A program made the translations under genes and the position numbers. Positions 16,875 through 25,889 of a stretch of 64,000 nucleotides of DNA are shown here, piece after piece. The notes beneath the pieces were generated by a model, which was not told the DNA's origin, ran no database searches, and saw only the letters and a list, made by a program, of their open reading frames with translations. Each line of letters opens with the position of its first letter. Position 1 is the first letter of the stretch. Source of the stretch: Polaribacter sejongensis (GTDB lineage Bacteria; Bacteroidota; Bacteroidia; Flavobacteriales; Flavobacteriaceae); assembly GCF_038024065.1 (NCBI RefSeq), contig NZ_CP150667.1, positions 3,851,501 to 3,915,500 of the forward strand. Reading direction: 5' to 3'.

Positions 16875-16919
16875 GATGTTTTCTTCTTAGTCATCTGAAA
16901 AAAATAAAACACTTAGTTT

Positions 16920-17009
16920 TGTCATTTCGACCTTTTGGGAGAAATCCCATAAAGTTAGGTAGGTCCTTGTTATCACTGTTATGAGATTTCTCCTATCGTC
17001 GAAAAGACA
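16920..17009. repeat. MITE-like palindromic repeat (TGTCATTTCGA family)
   Basis: A roughly 90-base element has near-complementary ends (TGTCATTTCGAC against GTCGAAAAGACA) and inner arms GGAGAAATCCCATAA and GTTATGAGATTTCTCC. It has no ORF. Related copies are at 17036-17123, 47883-47974, 50048-50136, 50224-50313 and a half copy at 44473-44516. Confidence 0.72.
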
Positions 17010-17035
17010 ATTGTTATGCGGTTTTGCAATCAGTT

Positions 17036-17123
17036 TGTCATTTCTATCCTTAGTGGAAAATTATATAAAATTAGGTAGGTGTTTGTTATCACTGCTATGA
17101 GACTTCTCCTTTCGTTGAAATGA
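17036..17123. repeat. MITE-like palindromic repeat, second tandem copy
   Basis: It has the same internal segment as the copy at 16920 (TTAGGTAGGT, TTGTTATCACTG, ATGAGA and TTCTCC) but more diverged ends. The two copies fill the interval between the convergent acylase and RluA-type genes. Confidence 0.65.
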
Positions 17124-17170
17124 AAATTGGAGTCAAAAATGATATTCAGAGGTGTTTTAAGAATGTAAAA

Positions 17171-17857
17171 TTACAAACAAGCGTTCCAAATAACTTCTTT
17201 TGGAGTTGGTGCTGTAACGGTAACTTGTTCTTTAGTTACTGGGTGTATAAATTGAATTTTGCGAGCATGTAAATGAATACTTCCATCTTTGTTGCTTCTA
17301 TCAAATCCGTATTTTAAGTCTCCTTTTATAGGGCTACCAATATTTGATAATTGCGATCTAATTTGGTGATGTCTACCAGTTTCTAAATCAACTTCTATTA
17401 AAGAATAATTGTCTAGTTTTTTAATTACTGTGTAATGAAGAATTGCTTTTTTACTTCCGTCAATTTCTTTAGCGTATGCTGTAGACTTATTATTCTTCGG
17501 ATTCTTTTTTAAGAAATTAATTAAAGTGTCCTTTTCTTTTTTTGGACGGTTTTTTACAACTGCCCAATACGTTTTATGAATGGTTTTTTCTCGTAACATC
17601 TTATTAAGACGTTCTAGAGATTTAGACGTTTTTGCAAAAATAATAATACCAGAAGTGGGTCTATCTAGTCTGTGTACAACACCTAAATAAACATTTCCGG
17701 GTTTGTTATACTCGTCTTTAATGTATTCCTTTACAACATCACTTAAAGGTTTGTCACCTGTTTTATCACCTTGTGTAATATCGCCTGCGCGTTTATTTAC
17801 AATGATAATGTGGTTGTCTTCAAATAAAATTTGTAGATTTTCTTTAGTAGAATGCAT
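17171..17857 (-). CDS. RluA-family pseudouridine synthase
   Basis: This 228-residue RluA-type synthase isomerises uridines in rRNA or tRNA. The catalytic aspartate is in GVVHRLDRPTSG (Asp65); GRHHQIRSQL and HLHARKIQF are the usual later motifs. It lacks an N-terminal S4 domain and is short, like the minimal RluA/TruC-type proteins, so the target base cannot be assigned. It starts 6 bases after the stop of engB and is the last gene of an operon with the hydrolase and EngB. Confidence 0.88.
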   Translation of the reverse strand: MHSTKENLQILFEDNHIIIVNKRAGDITQGDKTGDKPLSDVVKEYIKDEYNKPGNVYLGVVHRLDRPTSGIIIFAKTSKSLERLNKMLREKTIHKTYWAVVKNRPKKEKDTLINFLKKNPKNNKSTAYAKEIDGSKKAILHYTVIKKLDNYSLIEVDLETGRHHQIRSQLSNIGSPIKGDLKYGFDRSNKDGSIHLHARKIQFIHPVTKEQVTVTAPTPKEVIWNACL

Positions 17858-17863
17858 TTTTGA

Positions 17864-18475
17864 TTATTTAAAATCTTTAGCAACATCTTCATTCACTCCA
17901 TCAATAAAATCTAAAAACTCTTCTCTACCAAGTCCGGTTGAAGAAGATGTAATAAAAGATTTAGGAAGCGTTTCCCAAGTGTTTAATAATTTCTTTTTAT
18001 AAGAAGTAATTTGTTTGTTCAGTTTAGAACTTCCTAATTTGTCTGCTTTGGTAAAAGCGATACAAAACGGAATTTGGTTTTCACCTAAAAACTTCATGAA
18101 TTCTAAATCAATTTTTTGAGGATCGTGTCTAGAATCAATTAAAACAAAAGTACATACTAATTGCTCTCTTTCTTTGAAGTAGTTCTCTATAAAAAACTGA
18201 AAAATGGTTCTTTTCTTTTTAGATACTTTAGCATAACCGTAACCAGGTAAATCTACTAAAAACCACTCATCATTTATTTTAAAATGATTAATAAGTTGTG
18301 TTTTACCAGGTTTTCCTGAGATTTTTGCTAAATCTTTACGCTCCATCAACATGTTAATTAATGAAGATTTACCAACATTAGAACGTCCAATAAATGCATA
18401 TTCTGGCATTCTTTCCTGTGGAGCCTTCGTAACATTACTGTTGCTCATTACAAAATCTGCAGATCTAATTTTCAT
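17864..18475 (-). CDS. engB: Ribosome biogenesis GTP-binding protein EngB (YsxC/YihA)
   Basis: The 203-residue TrmE-Era-type GTPase is needed for assembly of the large ribosomal subunit. It has the P-loop GRSNVGKS (residues 30-37), the switch-II motif DLPGYGYAKVSK and the guanine-specificity motif TKADK. Length and order are normal. It lies between an alpha/beta hydrolase (47 bases upstream) and the RluA-type gene (6 bases downstream), all on the minus strand. Confidence 0.95.
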   Translation of the reverse strand: MKIRSADFVMSNSNVTKAPQERMPEYAFIGRSNVGKSSLINMLMERKDLAKISGKPGKTQLINHFKINDEWFLVDLPGYGYAKVSKKKRTIFQFFIENYFKEREQLVCTFVLIDSRHDPQKIDLEFMKFLGENQIPFCIAFTKADKLGSSKLNKQITSYKKKLLNTWETLPKSFITSSSTGLGREEFLDFIDGVNEDVAKDFK

Positions 18476-18522
18476 TATATAGTATAAGGTTCTTTAATTT
18501 TTATAATATTTCTCTGCGAGAA

Positions 18523-19287
18523 TTATATGTTTCTAGAAGTAAGCCAAGTATGAAGAATTGTATTAAATTCTTCTGGTTTTTCCATCATTGCTGCATGTCC
18601 ACATTTATCAATCCAGAATAAGTCTGAGTTCGATAAAAGTTTATGAAAGTCTTCGGCTGCTTCAGGTGGTGTAACACCGTCTTGTTTTCCCCAAATTAAA
18701 CATGTTGGATGTTTCATGTCGGGTAAATCATTCGCCATATTATGTCTTATGGCACTTTTGGCAATAGATAACGTTTTTAATGCTTTCATTCTGTCATTAA
18801 CAGTACTGTAAACATCGTCTACTAACTCTTTAGTTGCAATTGCAGGGTCGTAAAATACTTCTCTAGCTTTTTGCTCTATATATTCGTAGTTTCCTCTTTT
18901 AGGAAAACTATCTCCCATCGCTTTTTCATACATTCCAGAACTTCCTGTAAGTACAAGCGCACTTACCTTTTCTGGGTAGTGTTTTGTAAAATACAACGCT
19001 ATGTGTCCTCCTAAAGAATTTCCTAAAAGAATGGCGTGATCTATATTTTTATGTTCTAAAAATTCTTTTAAAAACTTCGCTAAGTTTTTAACATTCGTTT
19101 TTATAAGGGGTAATGAGTATAAAGGTAATTCAGGTATTAAAACCTTGTATCCGTTATTGGAAAAATGATCAAATGTGGAATCAAAATTACTTAAAGCACC
19201 CATTAATCCGTGTAAAATAATGATTGCAGGTCCTTCTCCAGCTTCTGCATATGTAAATTTCCCTTCCTCTGTTAACTTATCAGTCAT
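18523..19287 (-). CDS. Alpha/beta hydrolase
   Basis: The 254-residue soluble alpha/beta-fold hydrolase has the oxyanion loop LHGLMG, the nucleophile elbow GNSLGGH (Ser91), the acid in WGKQDGVTP and the histidine in CGHAAMMEKP. No signal peptide is seen. Such proteins cleave small esters or C-C bonds, and the substrate cannot be inferred. It is conserved next to EngB in flavobacteria in my experience and is first in a likely three-gene operon, divergent from mraZ with about 200 bases between. Confidence 0.88.
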   Translation of the reverse strand: MTDKLTEEGKFTYAEAGEGPAIIILHGLMGALSNFDSTFDHFSNNGYKVLIPELPLYSLPLIKTNVKNLAKFLKEFLEHKNIDHAILLGNSLGGHIALYFTKHYPEKVSALVLTGSSGMYEKAMGDSFPKRGNYEYIEQKAREVFYDPAIATKELVDDVYSTVNDRMKALKTLSIAKSAIRHNMANDLPDMKHPTCLIWGKQDGVTPPEAAEDFHKLLSNSDLFWIDKCGHAAMMEKPEEFNTILHTWLTSRNI

Positions 19288-19420
19288 TAATTTTTAATTG
19301 GCTTAGAAGCAAATGTAATTCTTTTTTGCGAAATAAATATCGTTTTCGTAAACGACTATTTTTAAAATAAAATAGATTCTAACTGCAATGAATTGTTAAT
19401 AAAAGCGTTATTTATTAACA

Positions 19421-19450
19421 AAGTGGTAAAAAGTGGTAAAAAGTGGTAAA
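19421..19450 (+). promoter_or_regulatory. Probable MraZ operator: three tandem 10-bp repeats
   Basis: Three perfect head-to-tail copies of AAGTGGTAAA lie directly upstream of the mraZ promoter. MraZ is known to bind tandem G-rich direct repeats with about one helical turn spacing in front of its own operon, and these sit where the -33 region would be, which fits autorepression. Confidence 0.72.
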
Positions 19451-19457
19451 ATTTACA

Positions 19458-19465
19458 TATTTTTG
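19458..19465 (+). promoter_or_regulatory. -7 box of the dcw cluster promoter
   Basis: TATTTTTG fits the Bacteroidota TAnnTTTG -7 consensus and lies 24 bases before the GTG start of mraZ and just after the operator repeats. It would give a very short leader. Confidence 0.55.
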
Positions 19466-19489
19466 ACTTCAATATAATATATATTAAGA

Positions 19490-19957
19490 GTGATAAACCT
19501 AATCGGTACATATGAGTGTAAATCAGATGCTAAGGGGAGATTGATGTTTTCATCAGCCTTTAAAAAGCAACTGGATTCTGTGTTACAAGATGGTTTTGTG
19601 GTGAAAAGAGCTGTTTTTCAACCGTGTTTAGAGTTGTATCCAATGAAAGAGTGGAACTTGATGATGGAAAAAATCAACAAACTTAACAGGTTTAATAAAA
19701 AGAATAATGATTTTATTAGAAGATTTACAGCAGGAGTAAAGATGGTAGAATTAGACGCTAGTGGTAGAATTTTAATTCCGAAAGACTTGTTTGAGTTTGC
19801 GGGTATTAAAAAGCAAGTAGTAATGTCTTCTTCAGTGAATATCATTGAAATTTGGGATAAAGAGAAGTATGAAAAAGCCATTGATGATGCAGCAGATGAT
19901 TTTGCTGATTTGGCTGAAGAGGTAATGGGAAATACAGAATTAGATGAATTATCATAA
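19490..19957 (+). CDS. mraZ: Transcriptional regulator MraZ
   Basis: The 155-residue protein has two SpoVT/AbrB-type swapped-hairpin domains: N-terminal LIGTYECKSDAKGRLMF and C-terminal KMVELDASGRILIPKDLFEF. It is the conserved first gene of the division and cell-wall cluster and a DNA-binding regulator of it. It starts with GTG at 19490, supported by the MINLIGTYE alignment typical of flavobacterial MraZ. Three operator-like repeats lie upstream. Its end overlaps rsmH by 14 bases. Confidence 0.94.
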   Translation: MINLIGTYECKSDAKGRLMFSSAFKKQLDSVLQDGFVVKRAVFQPCLELYPMKEWNLMMEKINKLNRFNKKNNDFIRRFTAGVKMVELDASGRILIPKDLFEFAGIKKQVVMSSSVNIIEIWDKEKYEKAIDDAADDFADLAEEVMGNTELDELS

Positions 19958-20843
19958 TCCAGTTTTATTGCAAGAGAGTGTAGACGCGTTAGCTATTAAA
20001 GAAGATGGTGTTTATGTAGATGTTACGTTTGGTGGCGGAGGGCATTCAAGAGAAATTTTGAAAAGATTGGGTGCTAATGGAAAATTGTTTGGTTTTGATC
20101 AAGATCCAGATGCTTTAGGGAATGTGATTGATGATGAGCGTTTTACTTTAATACCTGAGAATTTTAGATATATCTCAAGATTTTTAAGGTTTAATGGTGT
20201 TCGAAAAGTAGATGGCGTTTTGGCAGATTTAGGCGTTTCTTCTCATCAATTTGATGAAGCGGAAAGAGGTTTTTCTACTCGTTTTGATGGTGATTTAGAT
20301 ATGAGAATGAATCAAAAATCTAAAACATCGGCTAAAGAAATTGTGAACACGTATTCTGAAGAGAAATTAGCGGAAATATTGTTTTTATATGGTGAGTTGA
20401 GAAATTCTAGAAATATAGCAAAAACAATTGTAGAGAAAAGACAAGAAGAGAAAATTGATACAAGTTTTCAGTTAAGGCAAGTGTTGCAAAAGTATTTGCC
20501 GAAAGCAAAAGAGCATAAAATAATTGCACAGATTTTTCAGGCAATTCGAATAGAAGTAAATGAGGAATTAGATGTTTTAAAAGAGTTTTTAGAACAGATG
20601 CCTAATTTATTAAAAGAAGATGGTCGTTTAAGTGTAATTTCATATCATTCTTTAGAAGATAGATTGGTAAAAAGGTTTATAAGAACTGGTTTATTTAAAG
20701 GTGAGTTGGAGAAAGATGTGTTTGGTAGAAGTAATGAGCCAATGCAAAAAGTTGGTAAGTTAATTGTACCAACGGTAGAAGAAGTGAAGCTTAATAATAG
20801 GGCTCGTAGTGCTAAGCTAAGAATAGCAACTTTAAGAAAATAG
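19944..20843 (+). CDS. rsmH: 16S rRNA (cytosine1402-N4)-methyltransferase RsmH
   Basis: The 299-residue SAM-dependent methyltransferase (MraW) modifies C1402 in the decoding site of 16S rRNA. It shows the NHNPVLLQESV-type start, the SAM-binding FGGGGHSREIL, ADLGVSSHQFDEAERGFS and the C-terminal NNRARSAKLRIA motif. Length and position in the cluster are normal. It overlaps mraZ and is followed by the ftsL-like gene after 1 base. Confidence 0.96.
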   Translation: MNYHNPVLLQESVDALAIKEDGVYVDVTFGGGGHSREILKRLGANGKLFGFDQDPDALGNVIDDERFTLIPENFRYISRFLRFNGVRKVDGVLADLGVSSHQFDEAERGFSTRFDGDLDMRMNQKSKTSAKEIVNTYSEEKLAEILFLYGELRNSRNIAKTIVEKRQEEKIDTSFQLRQVLQKYLPKAKEHKIIAQIFQAIRIEVNEELDVLKEFLEQMPNLLKEDGRLSVISYHSLEDRLVKRFIRTGLFKGELEKDVFGRSNEPMQKVGKLIVPTVEEVKLNNRARSAKLRIATLRK

Positions 20844-20844
20844 G

Positions 20845-21171
20845 ATGTCTAAAGTTAAAAAAGGAGTCTACGATTTTCTGAGAGGAAGTTTTCTTACAGA
20901 TGAAGCGGCTTTTAAAAATTGGCGAATCATCATTTTTGTGGTTGTGTTGTTATTGATTATGATAACGAGTGCGCACAAAGCGGAGCGAAAAGTTATTCAG
21001 ATATCAAAGTTGAATAAAGAGAAAAGAGAGTTAAGAGCAGTGTATGTAGATACTGGTACTATTTTAATGAGAATGAAAATGGAGTCGAGTATCAGAGAAA
21101 AAGCAAAAGCAAGAGGTTTAGAGCCTTTAAAATCCCCTCCCAAAAAAATAAAAGTAACCATTAAAGATTAA
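20845..21171 (+). CDS. ftsL: FtsL-like division protein
   Basis: The 108-residue small bitopic membrane protein has one transmembrane helix (about residues 27-44, IIIFVVVLLLIMIT) followed by a coiled-coil-like region (ISKLNKEKRELRAVYVDT). Its position between rsmH and the PBP gene and its topology identify it as the FtsL counterpart that joins the FtsQ-FtsB-FtsL complex; sequence conservation alone is low in this family. Confidence 0.85.
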   Translation: MSKVKKGVYDFLRGSFLTDEAAFKNWRIIIFVVVLLLIMITSAHKAERKVIQISKLNKEKRELRAVYVDTGTILMRMKMESSIREKAKARGLEPLKSPPKKIKVTIKD

Positions 21172-21176
21172 TAAAA

Positions 21177-23192
21177 TTGGCAACTCACAAAAAAAGCATA
21201 CTTACCAAATTCTACATAGTAGCTGCTTTTATGACGCTGTTTTTGTTGGCTATTGTGTTTCGTATTTTTTCCATTCAACATACGGAGGGAGATAAGTATA
21301 GAAAACTGTCTACAGAATTAACTATCAGGCAAGATACTATTTACGCTAATAAAGGAAATGTCTATGCGGCAGATGGTAATTTGTTGGCTACTTCTATGTC
21401 TAAATTTACAATTAGGATGGATGTGGTGGCTGTGGATAGTGAGGTTTTTGAAAAAAACTTTGTAGCATTGTCTAAGGCTCTTTCTGGCATGTTTGGTAAA
21501 ACACCTTATTATTATCAAAATAAATTAAGAACTGCAAAAAAGAGAAGAAACAGGTATTTGTTAATCGCTAGAAATGTAGGGTATACAGATTATTTGAAGG
21601 TTAAAGAATTTCCAATTTTTAAAAAAGGTGTTTATAGCGGTGGTTTTATAGCAGAGCATAAAACGGTAAGAGCGCATCCTATTGGTAAAATTGCAGAACG
21701 TACTATTGGGTATGATGATTTTAGAGGTGAAGCAGGGATAGAAGGTGCTTTTGCAGATTATATGCAGGGGCAAAATGGTTTAAGGTGGAAGCAGAAAATT
21801 GCTAAAAATCAATGGAAACCTATAAATGATGTAAATGAAAAAGAGCCTGTTGATGGGCATGATATTATAACAACAATAGATGTTAATATTCAGGATATTA
21901 CGCATCATGCTTTGTTAGATAAGTTAGAGTATTTTGAGGCTGAACATGGTTGTGCAGTGGTTATGGAGACTGCTACGGGTGAGATTAAAGCAATTTCTAA
22001 TTTAGGTAGAACTTCTAGAGGAACTTATTACGAGAAAAGAAATTATGCTGTTTGGGAGAGTCATGAACCTGGTTCTACTTTTAAGTTAGCAAGTATGATG
22101 ATTGCTTTAGATGATAAGGTTGTAGATACATCTACGGTTATAGATACGGAGAAAGGTAGGATTTTTGTAAACCGAAGAAAGGTAGAAGATTCTCATCACG
22201 GTGGTTATGGTAAGATTTCTGTTGGTCGAATTTTAGAGGTTTCTTCTAATGTTGGTGTCGTAAAAGTGATTCAGAAATATTATGATAAAAACCCTCAAAG
22301 GTTTTATGATAAAATAGCTGAATATGGTTTTACAGAGCCAATTGGTTTTCAGATAAAAGGAGAAGGGAAGCCTTACATACCAAATCCAAAAGATAAAGAA
22401 TGGAGTAAAATTTCATTAGAATGGATGTCTTGGGGCTATGGTATTTCTATAACGCCAATGCAAACATTAATGTTTTATAATGCTATTGCAAACAATGGTG
22501 TGATGGTGAAACCAAGATTTGTAAAAGAATTAAGAAAGGAAGATAAAGTTGAAAAAGTTTTTGAAACTGAGGTTTTAAATCCGAAAATAGCTTCTGATGA
22601 AACTTTAAGTAAGTTGAAAAAAGTGTTGGAAAACGTAGTAGAAAAAGGTACAGGTAGAGGTATTTATTCTCCTAATTTTTCTATGGCGGGTAAAACAGGT
22701 ACTGCTAAAAAATACATTCCTAGAACTAAAAATAGTAAAGGAGAATGGGAAGGCGGTTTTTATTCAAGTAAACGTTATGTGGCTTCTTTTGCTGGTTTTT
22801 TTCCTGCTGATAATCCAAAATACTCTTGTATTGTAGTTATTCATGATCCGAAGAAAAAGAAAGGATATTATGGTGCAACAGTTGCTGGACCTGTTTTTAA
22901 GGAGATTGCACAGAAGATTTATACAACAACTCCTATAGACAATCAATCTGTAGATGATAAAATAGAATTTGCAGCTATTGATAAGCAGTATTTAGATTTT
23001 GATAAAAAATCAAATGTAGAGTATCAAGAAATTCCGGATGTTAGAGGAATGTCTGGTATGGATGCTTTGGCTTTGTTAGAAAATATCGGATTAAAAGTAC
23101 AGTTTACTGGTGTTGGTAAAGTGAAGTCTCAATCACTAAGAAAAGGAGAAAAATTAATAAAAGGACGAACTATTATTTTAAAACTTTCATAA
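21177..23192 (+). CDS. ftsI: Division-type penicillin-binding protein with C-terminal PASTA domain (FtsI/PBP3)
   Basis: The 671-residue peptidoglycan transpeptidase cross-links septal peptidoglycan. Start TTG at 21177 was chosen because it gives the short basic tail before the membrane anchor (FYIVAAFMTLFLLAIVFRIF). The dimerisation domain is followed by the transpeptidase domain: STFK (Ser300-Lys303), SSN, and KTGT near residue 500. A single PASTA domain (EIPDVRGMSGMDALALLENI) closes the protein, as is usual in Bacteroidota. It lies 5 bases after ftsL and 1 base before the murE reading frame. Confidence 0.94.
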   Translation: MATHKKSILTKFYIVAAFMTLFLLAIVFRIFSIQHTEGDKYRKLSTELTIRQDTIYANKGNVYAADGNLLATSMSKFTIRMDVVAVDSEVFEKNFVALSKALSGMFGKTPYYYQNKLRTAKKRRNRYLLIARNVGYTDYLKVKEFPIFKKGVYSGGFIAEHKTVRAHPIGKIAERTIGYDDFRGEAGIEGAFADYMQGQNGLRWKQKIAKNQWKPINDVNEKEPVDGHDIITTIDVNIQDITHHALLDKLEYFEAEHGCAVVMETATGEIKAISNLGRTSRGTYYEKRNYAVWESHEPGSTFKLASMMIALDDKVVDTSTVIDTEKGRIFVNRRKVEDSHHGGYGKISVGRILEVSSNVGVVKVIQKYYDKNPQRFYDKIAEYGFTEPIGFQIKGEGKPYIPNPKDKEWSKISLEWMSWGYGISITPMQTLMFYNAIANNGVMVKPRFVKELRKEDKVEKVFETEVLNPKIASDETLSKLKKVLENVVEKGTGRGIYSPNFSMAGKTGTAKKYIPRTKNSKGEWEGGFYSSKRYVASFAGFFPADNPKYSCIVVIHDPKKKKGYYGATVAGPVFKEIAQKIYTTTPIDNQSVDDKIEFAAIDKQYLDFDKKSNVEYQEIPDVRGMSGMDALALLENIGLKVQFTGVGKVKSQSLRKGEKLIKGRTIILKLS

Positions 23193-23193
23193 A

Positions 23194-24660
23194 CTGAAGA
23201 ATTTAAAAGACATATTATATCAGGTTGCTATTGATCAAGTATTTGGGATTACAGATATTGAAGTAAATGCTGTTGTTTTCGATTCTAGAAAAATTGAAAA
23301 GAATGACGTTTTTGTTGCTCAAAAAGGAGTTTCAGTAGATGGTCATTTATATATTGAGAAAGCAATTAGTTTAGGTGCAGTTGCAATTATTTGTGAGGAT
23401 TTTCCTGTGGATAAAAAAACGGGAATTACATATATTCAGGTTGCAGATGCTAATGTTGCTTTGGCGATAATGGCGTCTAGTTTTTATGAAAACCCGTCGA
23501 ATAAGATGCCGTTAGTAGGTGTTACGGGTACAAACGGAAAAACTACGATAGCATCACTTTTGTATCAATTATTTAAAAAAGCAGGTTATAAAGTAGGTTT
23601 ACTTTCAACAGTTAAAATTTTAGTTGATGATGTTGAATTTAAGGCAACGCATACAACTCCAGATTCTGTAACCATCAACAGTTATTTAGATAAAATGATT
23701 GATGCAGGTGTAGATTATTGTTTTATGGAAGTGAGTTCTCATGGAATTCATCAGAAAAGAACAGAGGGATTAACGTTTGCTGGTGGAATTTTTACCAACC
23801 TATCTCATGATCATTTAGATTATCATAAAACGTTTGCTGAATACAGAGATGTAAAGAAAGTGTTTTTTGACTCATTACCTAAGTCAGCATTTGCGCTTAC
23901 TAATATCGATGATAAAAATGGCGACTTTATGTTGCAAAATACGAAAGCTAAGAAAGTAACTTATGCTTTAAAAACATTAGCAGATTATAGAGCTAAGATT
24001 TTAGAAAAGCAATTTTCTGGTACGCTTTTAAAAATAAATGAAACAGAAGTTTGGACCAAGTTAATCGGTCAGTTTAACGCTTCTAACTTATTAGCAATTT
24101 TTGCAACAGCAGAATTGTTAGGGTTAGAGAAGTTAGAAATTTTAACCATAATTAGTCAGTTAGAGAATGTAAGTGGTCGTTTCGAGTATGTTATTTCAAG
24201 TGATGGGGTTACGGCAATTGTAGATTATGCACATACGCCAGATGCTTTAAAAAATGTGTTAGAAACCATTAATGATATTAGAAACGGTAATGAAAAACTG
24301 ATAACAGTAGTTGGTTGTGGTGGTGATAGAGATGTTACGAAAAGACCAAAAATGGCACATATTGCTTCTCAGTTAAGTAGTCAAGCAATTTTTACATCAG
24401 ACAATCCTAGAACAGAAAACGCGCAGACTATTTTAGATGAAATGGAACTTGGTGTTGCAGCTGAGAACTATAAAAAAACATTGTCAATTTTAGACAGAAG
24501 ACAAGCAATTAAAACTGCTTGTAAATTCTCTGAAACAGGAGATATTATTTTAATAGCAGGAAAAGGTCATGAAAATTATCAAGAAATTAATGGAGTGAGA
24601 GCTCATTTTGATGATTTAGAAGAAGTAAAGAACTGTTTCAATCAATTAAAAAATAATTAA
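23194..24660 (+). CDS. murE: UDP-MurNAc-L-Ala-D-Glu:meso-diaminopimelate ligase MurE, CTG start
   Basis: MurE adds meso-diaminopimelate to the cell-wall precursor. The frame reads [20 protein letters not shown] directly after ftsI, a normal MurE N-terminus, but no ATG, GTG or TTG lies before residue 72. The only fitting start is CTG at 23194, one base after the ftsI stop and 12 bases after an in-frame stop, giving 488 residues, the usual family length. A start at GTG 23407 would delete most of the N-terminal domain. The ATP loop [10 protein letters not shown] is at about 110, and DNPRTEN is the DNPR motif that marks diaminopimelate, not lysine, as substrate. Confidence 0.92.
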   Translation: MKNLKDILYQVAIDQVFGITDIEVNAVVFDSRKIEKNDVFVAQKGVSVDGHLYIEKAISLGAVAIICEDFPVDKKTGITYIQVADANVALAIMASSFYENPSNKMPLVGVTGTNGKTTIASLLYQLFKKAGYKVGLLSTVKILVDDVEFKATHTTPDSVTINSYLDKMIDAGVDYCFMEVSSHGIHQKRTEGLTFAGGIFTNLSHDHLDYHKTFAEYRDVKKVFFDSLPKSAFALTNIDDKNGDFMLQNTKAKKVTYALKTLADYRAKILEKQFSGTLLKINETEVWTKLIGQFNASNLLAIFATAELLGLEKLEILTIISQLENVSGRFEYVISSDGVTAIVDYAHTPDALKNVLETINDIRNGNEKLITVVGCGGDRDVTKRPKMAHIASQLSSQAIFTSDNPRTENAQTILDEMELGVAAENYKKTLSILDRRQAIKTACKFSETGDIILIAGKGHENYQEINGVRAHFDDLEEVKNCFNQLKNN

Positions 24661-24662
24661 GA

Positions 24663-25889
24663 ATGCTATATTATTTATTTGAATATTTAGAAAATATAAT
24701 GGATTTCCCTGGTGCTGGATTGTTTCAGTTTATCACATTTAGAGCTGCGGGAGCTTTTATTTTATCATTATTAATTTCAACCATTTATGGTAGAAGAATT
24801 ATAGATTTTTTAAGAAACCAGCAAGTAGGAGAAACAGTAAGAGATTTAGGTTTAGACGGACAGAAACAAAAAACGGGTACGCCAACAATGGGAGGTGTTA
24901 TTATCATTTTAGCAACTTTAATTCCTGTTTTGTTATTAGCTAAATTAGATAATATCTATGTAATCTTATTGATTATTACTACCGTTTGGATGGGGTTAAT
25001 TGGTTTTTTAGACGATTATATAAAAGTTTTCAAAAAAGATAAAGGTGGTTTAAGCGGTAAGTTTAAAGTCTTAGGTCAGGTTGGTTTAGGTGTTATTGTA
25101 GGTTCTATGTTATATTTTAATGATGGAGTTACCATAAAGGAGCAATTACCAAAAGAGCAGCAAATAGTAAATAAAGATGGACGAAAAATTGTTTTTGGAG
25201 AAGCGCATAAATCTACTAAAACTACAGTGCCATTTTTTAAAGATAATGAATTAGAGTATTCAAAAGCCTTCAGTTTTTTAGGTGATGGATACGAGAAGTA
25301 TGGATGGATTGTTTTCATTTTTGTAACTGTTTTTATTGTAACAGGAATTTCAAATGGTGCAAATTTAACAGATGGAATTGATGGTTTAGCTACTGGTTCA
25401 TCTGCCATAATAGTGTTAACCTTAGCGGTTTTTGCTTGGGTTTCTGGTAATATCATTTTTGCAGATTACTTAGATGTTATGTATATACCAGATTCAGGAG
25501 AAATGACTGTTTTTATACTGGCATTTGCGGGAGCATTAATTGGTTTTCTGTGGTACAATACGTTTCCTGCTCAGGTTTTTATGGGAGATACGGGGAGTTT
25601 AACAATTGGTGGAATTATAGCGGTTATTGCAATTGCTATTCGTAAAGAGTTATTGCTGCCAATTTTAGCAGGAATATTTGTGATAGAAAATCTTTCGGTA
25701 ATTATGCAGGTTTCTTGGTTTAAGTATACCAAAAAGAAATTTGGAGAAGGAAGAAGAATTTTTAAAATGGCGCCTTTACATCATCATTATCAAAAATCAA
25801 ACTATCACGAAAGTAAAATTGTAGTCCGTTTTTGGATTATTGGAATCTTGTTAGCAGTATTTACAATTGTTACTTTAAAATTAAGATAA
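24663..25889 (+). CDS. mraY: Phospho-MurNAc-pentapeptide-transferase MraY
   Basis: The 408-residue polytopic membrane enzyme moves phospho-MurNAc-pentapeptide from UDP to undecaprenyl phosphate, making lipid I. It has about ten transmembrane helices. Characteristic pieces are [31 protein letters not shown] with the catalytic aspartates, [10 protein letters not shown], and MAPLHHHYQ near the end. The length exceeds the E. coli enzyme because of a ~45-residue loop (about 155-200), which is typical of Bacteroidota. It starts 2 bases after murE. Confidence 0.96.
   Translation: MLYYLFEYLENIMDFPGAGLFQFITFRAAGAFILSLLISTIYGRRIIDFLRNQQVGETVRDLGLDGQKQKTGTPTMGGVIIILATLIPVLLLAKLDNIYVILLIITTVWMGLIGFLDDYIKVFKKDKGGLSGKFKVLGQVGLGVIVGSMLYFNDGVTIKEQLPKEQQIVNKDGRKIVFGEAHKSTKTTVPFFKDNELEYSKAFSFLGDGYEKYGWIVFIFVTVFIVTGISNGANLTDGIDGLATGSSAIIVLTLAVFAWVSGNIIFADYLDVMYIPDSGEMTVFILAFAGALIGFLWYNTFPAQVFMGDTGSLTIGGIIAVIAIAIRKELLLPILAGIFVIENLSVIMQVSWFKYTKKKFGEGRRIFKMAPLHHHYQKSNYHESKIVVRFWIIGILLAVFTIVTLKLR

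Noticed and set aside
19421..19450. CRISPR-like or microsatellite array
   Set aside because: Three 10-bp units with no spacers next to mraZ are explained better as the MraZ operator.
24541..24600. Possible tRNA or rRNA genes anywhere in the window
   Set aside because: No GGTTCGAATCC-like T-arm with matching acceptor stem and no rRNA-like conserved blocks were found in any intergenic gap.
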